Below, in pieces: positions 58,355-64,000 of a stretch of DNA of 64,000 nt. Below the pieces are notes generated by a model. It ran no database searches. It worked only from the letters and a program-made list of their open reading frames with translations, and was not told the DNA's origin. The stretch is from UBA2882 sp051877575 (GTDB taxonomy: Bacteria > Bacillota > Clostridia > Lachnospirales > Lachnospiraceae), in the NCBI GenBank assembly GCA_051877575.1, contig JBJEJA010000034.1:1-64000 (forward strand), given 5' to 3'. A program made the position numbers and the translations under genes. Each line of letters starts with the position of its first letter. The first letter of the stretch is position 1.

Positions 58355-59836
58355 TCAGCAGTTATCTGCTGATTTTTTTGCGTTTATTTTACTGGTAAAT
58401 AAGTCCTTCCAGATCGCGGGATGGAACAAGATCAACAGAGGAAACAGTTCCAGCCTGCCGGCCAGCATATCAAACATCAATACATATTTTGAAAAGCCTG
58501 AGAACATGCCGAAATTCTGGGTAGGACCGACCATTTCCAGACCGGGACCGATATTGTTGATCGTAGCGGCAACCGCCGTAAAATTCGTGATCAGATCCTT
58601 TCCCTCAAAGGAAATTGCCAGAACCGATACCGAGAAAATAATCATAAAAGTAATGAAATACACGTTTATGGAACGGACAACCTCATGCTCTACGGGCTTG
58701 CCGTCAATCTTTATTTTCTTAATGCTCTTCGGATGAATATAAGAATTCAATTCCTTGATAATTGTCTTGAACAATACCACAAAACGGGAAACCTTGATGC
58801 CGCCGCCGGTACTTCCGGCACAGGCACCGATGAACATCAGCAGCACCAGAATGGTCTTGGAAGTCTGGGGCCACAGGTTGAAGTCCGTGGTGGAGAAACC
58901 GGTAGTCGTAATGATGGAACCCACCTGAAAAGCAGCCTGGGTCAGCGCATCAAAAGCACTGCTGCAACGGTCTAAAATCTCTATAAAGATAATGCCCGTT
59001 GCTGCGACAATAATCAGGAAATAATAGCGTACCTCTTCCATGGTAAATGCCTTTTTAAAATTGCGGAACAATAAGAAATAATACGCATTAAAGTTGACAC
59101 CGAACAGGAGCATAAAAATAGTCACAACCCATTGCAAGTAGGAAGAGTAGCTCATCATGCTGTCGTTTTTGATGCCAAATCCGCCGGTACCGGCAGTGCC
59201 GAAGCTGGTGGTAAGCGCATCAAATACAGGCATGCCGCCTGCCAGCAACAGAATAATTTCCAGAACGGTCAGTCCAAGATAAATCCCGTATAAAATGCGG
59301 GCAGTATGTTTGACTTTAGGAACCAGTTTGCCAACGGAAGGTCCCGGACTTTCCGCACGCATCAGATTGATATGGGAGCCGCCGCTCATGGGAACAATGG
59401 CCAGAAGGAAGACCAATACGCCCATGCCGCCGATCCAGTGGGTAAAGCTTCTCCAGAACAGAGAGCAATGGGTTAAGCTCTCCACGTCGGATAAAATGCT
59501 GGCACCGGTGGTGGTAAAACCGGAAACGGTTTCAAATAATGCATCGGTAAAAGAAGGAATCTCTCCGCTGAAAAAGAAAGGAAGACAGCCGAAGAAACTT
59601 AAAAAAATCCAACTCAATGCCGTAATGACGCAGCCTTCTTTTAAATAGAAAATATAGCTTTTCGGTTTACGATAGGTCATTAACAGTCCCAACAGCATAC
59701 AAATAAAAGCTACTGCCAGATAATACAGCCCGAACTGCTCACGGTAGATGACCGCAATAATACAGGGCAGCAGCATCAAAAGACTTTCAATCTTTAAAAC
59801 ATATCCTAAAATATAACGAATGATCGAACTGTTCAT
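58355..59836 (-). CDS. trkH: Potassium uptake protein TrkH
   Basis: A 493-residue K+ channel-like subunit with four pore repeats. Filter-like segments are GFTTTGASILSD, GTAGTGGFGIKNDS, ITTTGFSTTDF and TINNIGPGLEMVG. It should form a K+ pathway in the membrane, with a TrkA gate on the inside. Located 14 bp after trkA in one operon. A short RBS-containing gap separates them. Confidence 0.94.
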   Translation of the reverse strand: MNSSIIRYILGYVLKIESLLMLLPCIIAVIYREQFGLYYLAVAFICMLLGLLMTYRKPKSYIFYLKEGCVITALSWIFLSFFGCLPFFFSGEIPSFTDALFETVSGFTTTGASILSDVESLTHCSLFWRSFTHWIGGMGVLVFLLAIVPMSGGSHINLMRAESPGPSVGKLVPKVKHTARILYGIYLGLTVLEIILLLAGGMPVFDALTTSFGTAGTGGFGIKNDSMMSYSSYLQWVVTIFMLLFGVNFNAYYFLLFRNFKKAFTMEEVRYYFLIIVAATGIIFIEILDRCSSAFDALTQAAFQVGSIITTTGFSTTDFNLWPQTSKTILVLLMFIGACAGSTGGGIKVSRFVVLFKTIIKELNSYIHPKSIKKIKIDGKPVEHEVVRSINVYFITFMIIFSVSVLAISFEGKDLITNFTAVAATINNIGPGLEMVGPTQNFGMFSGFSKYVLMFDMLAGRLELFPLLILFHPAIWKDLFTSKINAKKSADNC

Positions 59837-59850
59837 GTCGGATCTCCTTA

Positions 59851-61239
59851 TCAGCGTAAAATATCCTGAATATCGTTAAAGCCCGTATGGGTCGTTACGA
59901 TCATAACCGTATCGCCTACTTTGATGCAATCCTGGCCACTGGGGATGATGATGGAGCCGTTCCGGTTGATAAAGGCAATCAGAAGGTTTTTCTTCAAAGA
60001 AAGCTCTGCAAGAGAGATATTGGTTACTTCCGACTCCTCATCCACGCGAAATTCGATGGCCTCTGCCCGGTAATCAAACATATGGTAGAGTGTTTCGATA
60101 TTGCTGTTCATGGAATCCTTTTTTGCACGGACATAAGCAATAATGGCTTCGGAAGTAATATAGCGCGGATAAATCAGACTGCCCAGATCTAACTGGCTGA
60201 TAACATTTTTAAAGGTAATGCGGTTGATCTTGGTAATGACTTTGGCATTGGAAACCTGTCTCGCGTGAAGGGTCAGCATGATATTTTCCTCATCAATACC
60301 CGTCAGAGGCACGAAAGATTCCATATATTCAATGCCCTCTTCTTTTAATAACTCTTCGTCGGTACCATCACCGTTGATAATGATTGCTTTCGGAAGAAGA
60401 ACACTCAATTCTTCACAGCGGGCTTTGTCGCTTTCGATGATCTTAACAGAAATCCCCATATTCAATAGCTGGTGTGCAAGATAGTAGGCTGCCTTGCCGC
60501 CGCCGATGATCATGGTGTTTTTCACCTGATTGGTTTTGAAACCGATATCCTCCAAAAAGGATTTTGCAACTTTACGGGAGGCGGCAAAAGAAATGATATC
60601 CCCTTTTGCCATTCGGAAATCACCGGATGGGATGTGAACCTCTCCGTCGCGCTCAATGGCACAGATCAGAATGTTGGGCGCGATATTGCGGCCCAGATAG
60701 GAAATTTCCATTCCGTCCAGAATATTTCCCTCCGGCACTTTAAATTTAATCATTTCCGCCTGACCATGGGCAAAGGAATTGACTTCCAAAGCGGTGGGCA
60801 GATACAGGATGCGGGCCGCTTCCTTGGCAGCCTCCAGCTCCGGATTGATGATCATGGCAAGCCCCAGCTTCTCTCGCAGATAGCTTACCTCCTTGCTGTA
60901 ATCGGGCGTGCGGACTCTGGCGATGGCGGCGCAGTCACCCACACGCTTTGCAACCGTACAGCACAAAAGGTTTAACTCATCGGAATCGGTTACGGCAATG
61001 ATCAGATCCGTATTTTCAATCCCGGCTTCCATCTGTACGCTGTAGCTGGCACCGTTTCCCACAATGCCCATGACATCAAATAAATTAGTCATGGACTGGA
61101 TCTTTTCTGCATTTTTATCAATGATGGTAATATCGTGCCCTTCTTTGCTGAGCTGTTCAATCAAAGTCGCACCGACTTTACCACAGCCGACGATAATAAT
61201 ATTTAATCCCTGTTTGACAGGACCCTTGGACTTAAACAT
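59851..61239 (-). CDS. trkA: Trk system regulatory subunit TrkA
   Basis: A 462-residue cytosolic regulator with two RCK modules. The first Rossmann loop is IIVGCGKVGATLIEQL, the second IIGGGKAAYYLAHQLL; each is followed by a TrkA-C domain. It gates TrkH in response to nucleotides. I take the ATG at 61239, since GGAGG lies 8 bases before it. First gene of the trkA-trkH operon. Confidence 0.95.
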   Translation of the reverse strand: MFKSKGPVKQGLNIIIVGCGKVGATLIEQLSKEGHDITIIDKNAEKIQSMTNLFDVMGIVGNGASYSVQMEAGIENTDLIIAVTDSDELNLLCCTVAKRVGDCAAIARVRTPDYSKEVSYLREKLGLAMIINPELEAAKEAARILYLPTALEVNSFAHGQAEMIKFKVPEGNILDGMEISYLGRNIAPNILICAIERDGEVHIPSGDFRMAKGDIISFAASRKVAKSFLEDIGFKTNQVKNTMIIGGGKAAYYLAHQLLNMGISVKIIESDKARCEELSVLLPKAIIINGDGTDEELLKEEGIEYMESFVPLTGIDEENIMLTLHARQVSNAKVITKINRITFKNVISQLDLGSLIYPRYITSEAIIAYVRAKKDSMNSNIETLYHMFDYRAEAIEFRVDEESEVTNISLAELSLKKNLLIAFINRNGSIIIPSGQDCIKVGDTVMIVTTHTGFNDIQDILR

Positions 61240-61338
61240 TCTAAGTACCTCCATTTACCACTATAATATACCATTTTGCTGTTAAAAAAGCATCAAATAT
61301 TTGGAATTTGATAAAAAATACAAATTTCGTGCCGATAC

Positions 61339-61367
61339 TTGTTTTTATAAAATGAAAGGCATAGAAT
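61339..61367 (+). promoter_or_regulatory. Possible sigma-A promoter of the SDR-MATE operon
   Basis: TTGTTT (61339-61344) and TAGAAT (61362-61367) are 17 bp apart. The overlapping CATAGAAT looks like the sigma-E -10 above, but lacks the matching -35. Confidence 0.45.
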
Positions 61368-61420
61368 GAAGTCGTTGAGTAATTTTACTTTCAAAGATAT
61401 GTTGATATGAGGTGGTCTTT

Positions 61421-62359
61421 TTGAAAATACTGGTGCTGGGCGGAAGCTATTTTTACGGCAGGGTTTTCACCATGCTGGCATCAAAAGAGCACGAACTTAC
61501 TTTATTTAACAGAGGAACTTATTCCATGGCAGAATATGGTGTATCACAGATGACCGGCGACAGGCACGATGAGGAAAGCCTTGCAAGGTTAAGGGAATGC
61601 GGCACCGGATTCGATGCGGTGGTGGATTTTTGCGGCTATGTGCCGGGAGATATCCGGCTGATCATGGAACATCTGCCCGGGAAGATCAGACAGTATGTAT
61701 TCATCAGTACTGTGGATGTATATAAACGGGGAATCGAGGGGCTCAAAGATGAAGAGACTCCTTATGAAACCCGGCTTCTGCCGGGAGAGGCGGGAAACTA
61801 TATCTCAGGTAAGGTCAGTCTGGAACAGGAATTAAAGGAAGTCTGTAATCAGAAAGGCATTGCCTATACCATTCTGCGCCCGGCGATTTTGTACGGACCC
61901 TATAATTATGCACCCAGAGAGGCTGCGTATATTCAACTGGCGGTACAAAACCATCTGTTGCCGGAGATTACGGATTCTACGGGTAAGTTTCAGTTTACTT
62001 ATGTGAAAGATGCGGCAGAAGCCATATGCAGATGCCTTTCCAATGAAAAAACATATGGGCAGGCATACAATTTGTGCGGGGAAGAGATCCTGGATTATCG
62101 GATGTTTACAGATGGGTTAGCACAGGCTGCTTTGGATAGCAAATTGCAGGCTGACGGGGAACAGAGCTTTCTGCAGCGTTATCCATGTACGGCAAAGCAG
62201 GCGGAAGAACAGGGGATTCCCCTTCCCTTTCCGGTATATGAGGAAGAAACGGAATTATACGATAATGAAAAAAGCAAGCGGGAGCTGGGAATTTCCTATA
62301 CATCCTTTGCAGAAGGAATGGGAAAGACCTTCCGGGCTTTTCAAGGAGTATTCGGATAA
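61421..62359 (+). CDS. NAD-dependent epimerase/dehydratase (SDR)
   Basis: A 312-residue extended SDR. The cofactor motif is ILVLGGSYFYGRV near the N-terminus, a variant of GxxGxxG, with FISTVDVY and NYISGKVSLEQ further on (the Tyr of YxxxK is at Y-I-S-G-K). It starts at the TTG at 61421, preceded by GAGGTGG. Substrate unknown, probably a sugar nucleotide or similar. The next gene begins directly after its stop. Confidence 0.82.
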   Translation: MKILVLGGSYFYGRVFTMLASKEHELTLFNRGTYSMAEYGVSQMTGDRHDEESLARLRECGTGFDAVVDFCGYVPGDIRLIMEHLPGKIRQYVFISTVDVYKRGIEGLKDEETPYETRLLPGEAGNYISGKVSLEQELKEVCNQKGIAYTILRPAILYGPYNYAPREAAYIQLAVQNHLLPEITDSTGKFQFTYVKDAAEAICRCLSNEKTYGQAYNLCGEEILDYRMFTDGLAQAALDSKLQADGEQSFLQRYPCTAKQAEEQGIPLPFPVYEEETELYDNEKSKRELGISYTSFAEGMGKTFRAFQGVFG

Positions 62360-63691
62360 ATGTACTACAGTAATAAAGATTTGCGAAAATTAATATGGCC
62401 TCTGTTGGTGGAGCAGCTCCTGGTCATGCTGGTGGGCATGGTGGATACGGTCATGATCTCTGTCTGCGGGGAAGCGGCAGTGTCCGGCGTATCGCTGGTG
62501 GATACCGTCAATATCCTGATGATCAATGTCTTTGCTGCATTGGCAAACGGCGGAGCAGTTGTAGCAGGACATTTCCTGGGACAGAAAAAGAAAGAAGATG
62601 CCGGCAAAGCCGCCTGGCAGCTGATGCTGTTTGCTTTTTTGTCATCCGTGGCAGTTATGATTGTCTACCTTCTGATCCATAACTGGATTCTGGGCACCGT
62701 TTTTGGCAGCATTGAGCCGGAGGTTTATGCCAGTGCCAAAAGTTATCTGCTGATCACGGCAATCTCCATTCCGCTGTTAGCGGTTTATAACGGAGCGGCG
62801 GCGCTGTTTCGCGCAGAGGGAAACTCCCGGATTACCATGATGATCTCCCTGCTGATGAACGGATTGAATATCATCGGAAATTATATCCTGATCTATATTG
62901 TTCACATGGGCACAGCGGGAGCAGCCATATCTACGACTTTCAGCCGTTTTGTAGCCGGAATCGTGGGATTTGTGCTGATCTATCGGAATAAAAAAGATAT
63001 TTCCATAAAAGGAAAAATCACATGGCGGCTCAACAAAGAATATGTCAAAAAAATCCTCTATATCGGTCTGCCGAACAGCCTGGAGAGCAGCATGTTCCAG
63101 CTTGGCAAGATCGTGCTTATGAGCCTGATTTCTACGCTGGGGACATCGGCGATTACCGCCAATGCGGTCTCCGCTTCCATTACCAACCTGAATATCATTC
63201 CGGGCATGGCAATCAACATGGCATTGTTATCCGTGGCTTCCTACTGTGTGGGAGCGGGAGATTTAAAGCAGGTAAAATATTATACGAAGAAAATGGAAAT
63301 ACTGACCTATATTTCCATGGGTATTGTTTCCCTTGTAATCTTTGTGGGAGTGCCCTATATCCTGCTGGTTTACCATCTGACACCGGAGACATACGGACTG
63401 GCAAAGGAAATCATCTGTTACCACGCCATCATGGCGACGCTGATCTGGACACCATCCTTCTCCCTGCCCAATACGCTGCGGGCGGCAGGAGATGTGGTCT
63501 ATCCCATGGTTACCTCCATGATCACCATGTGGGTCTGTCGGATCGGTTTTGCTTACCTGTTTACTTATCTGGGCATGGGTGTCATGGGAGTCTGGGTGGC
63601 AATGACCCTGGACTGGGCACTGAGAGCTGTATTTTATATTGTGAGATATAAAAGAGGAAAATGGCAGAAATTTATTTTGACAAGCACATAG
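62360..63691 (+). CDS. MATE-family efflux transporter
   Basis: A 443-residue pump with 12 predicted helices. LVEQLLVMLVGMVDTVMIS and GGAVVAGHFLGQKKKEDAG are the MATE N-lobe, and AITANAVSASITNLNIIPGMAINMA the C-lobe start. Substrate unknown. It starts at the base after the SDR stop. Its last codons contain the guaA promoter. It is complete, unlike the fragment at 26.9 kb. Confidence 0.92.
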   Translation: MYYSNKDLRKLIWPLLVEQLLVMLVGMVDTVMISVCGEAAVSGVSLVDTVNILMINVFAALANGGAVVAGHFLGQKKKEDAGKAAWQLMLFAFLSSVAVMIVYLLIHNWILGTVFGSIEPEVYASAKSYLLITAISIPLLAVYNGAAALFRAEGNSRITMMISLLMNGLNIIGNYILIYIVHMGTAGAAISTTFSRFVAGIVGFVLIYRNKKDISIKGKITWRLNKEYVKKILYIGLPNSLESSMFQLGKIVLMSLISTLGTSAITANAVSASITNLNIIPGMAINMALLSVASYCVGAGDLKQVKYYTKKMEILTYISMGIVSLVIFVGVPYILLVYHLTPETYGLAKEIICYHAIMATLIWTPSFSLPNTLRAAGDVVYPMVTSMITMWVCRIGFAYLFTYLGMGVMGVWVAMTLDWALRAVFYIVRYKRGKWQKFILTST

Positions 63692-63705
63692 TCAGTCTTT
63701 ATAAT
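63677..63705 (+). promoter_or_regulatory. Consensus sigma-A promoter of guaA
   Basis: TTGACA (63677-63682) and TATAAT (63700-63705), 17 bp apart, perfect at all 12 positions. The -35 is inside the end of the MATE gene. Confidence 0.88.
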
Positions 63706-63741
63706 ATTTTTAATAATGTAAATCACTTGGAGGAATAAGAC

Positions 63742-64000
63742 ATGAGTCAGGAAATGGTCATCGTGCTGGACTTCGGCGGTCAGTATAATCAGTTAATTGC
63801 CAGACGCGTCAGAGAATGCAATGTTTACTGTGAGGTACATCCTTACAATCTGAGTTTAGATAAAATCAAAGAAATGAATCCCAAAGGTATCATCTTTACC
63901 GGCGGTCCCAACAGCGTTTATGCGCCGGAATCTCCGATTTGTTCTACGAAAATCTTTGAACTGGGTATCCCGATCCTGGGGATCTGCTACGGTTCCCAGC
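63742..64000 (+). CDS. guaA: GMP synthase (glutamine-hydrolysing), 5' part
   Basis: The first 86 codons are present; the gene runs off the window. VIVLDFGGQYNQLIARRVRE and GIIFTGGPNSVYAPESP are the start of the class I glutamine amidotransferase domain, and GICYGSQ holds the nucleophile Cys. It converts XMP to GMP. TTGGAGG precedes the ATG. No purine riboswitch is seen in the short leader of about 30 bases. Confidence 0.93.
   Translation, partial: MSQEMVIVLDFGGQYNQLIARRVRECNVYCEVHPYNLSLDKIKEMNPKGIIFTGGPNSVYAPESPICSTKIFELGIPILGICYGSQ

Noticed and set aside
61358..61370. Third sigma-E promoter, CATAGAAT near 61360
   Set aside because: The -10 matches but nothing like GGANTANC lies 14 bp upstream; a sigma-A reading is at least as good.
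1..64000. tRNA or rRNA genes, prophage genes or complete insertion sequences
   Set aside because: No cloverleaf, rRNA segment, phage structural gene or transposase was recognised on either strand.

Overview
This 64-kb window looks like chromosome of a spore-forming, low-GC, Gram-positive anaerobe, most likely a gut Lachnospiraceae (Clostridia, Bacillota). Pointers are SpoVT, SpoIID, a SpoIIQ-like protein, SipL and SpoIIID, a T-box leader on ileS, a eukaryote-like IleS, strong AGGAGG ribosome sites, TTG and GTG starts, and small families typical of that group (DUF1934, DUF554, DUF6061). The family call is inference from gene content; no 16S rRNA or tRNA gene is present.

Layout. 0.1-15.7 kb is core: spoVT, an orphan FtsX-type permease, a pncB/UMF1-transporter operon read leftward, T-box-controlled ileS with an SseB-like gene, glycogen phosphorylase and an aconitase-family hydratase. 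15.86-22.44 kb is an integrative mobilizable element: tyrosine integrase, repressor, excisionase, an array of hairpins likely to hold oriT, a MobL relaxase, a membrane-bound XRE regulator, a RelE/ParE-type toxin-antitoxin pair and a DUF6061 gene. Its two ends carry mirrored short repeats. 22.4-31 kb is accessory signalling DNA: a SnoaL-LytTR regulator, two membrane HD-GYP phosphodiesterases (one a compositional mosaic), a MATE remnant and a large hybrid histidine kinase with REC and HPt domains, plus two small unknown genes. A promoter cassette is duplicated on both sides of the first HD-GYP gene.

31-37.6 kb holds DUF554, Ogt, a decayed DUF4160 gene next to a DUF2442-XRE fusion, a YdcF protein, and an AraC regulator leading a three-gene ABC-2 exporter. 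37.7-46.5 kb is envelope and engulfment: an EF-hand-like protein, spoIID, a spoIIQ-like gene with lost zinc ligands behind a good sigma-F promoter, an amidohydrolase, then a GH9-like lipoprotein overlapping ddl and murF, and a convergent plsC. 46.7-50.2 kb has a PrcB-like lipoprotein and pyrC-pyrK-pyrD. 50.3-58.3 kb mixes sipL, ispE, a GntR regulator, DUF1934, a secreted trigger-factor-like foldase, an NlpC/P60 hydrolase, a YjbR-like gene and spoIIID. 58.3-64 kb has trkH/trkA leftward, an SDR, a MATE pump and the 5' part of guaA.

Regulatory logic. sipL and spoIIID share the same sigma-E-like promoter layout (GGAnTAnC, 14 bp, CATAGAAT). In sipL this promoter sits inside the loop of the pyr-operon terminator, whose 3' arm contains the sipL ribosome site. 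The lipoprotein-ddl-murF operon has a structured leader with direct and inverted repeats. These two, the hairpin array of the mobile element, and the GH9-like lipoprotein are the most interesting items. Nothing here is a clear-cut new defence or biosynthetic system.
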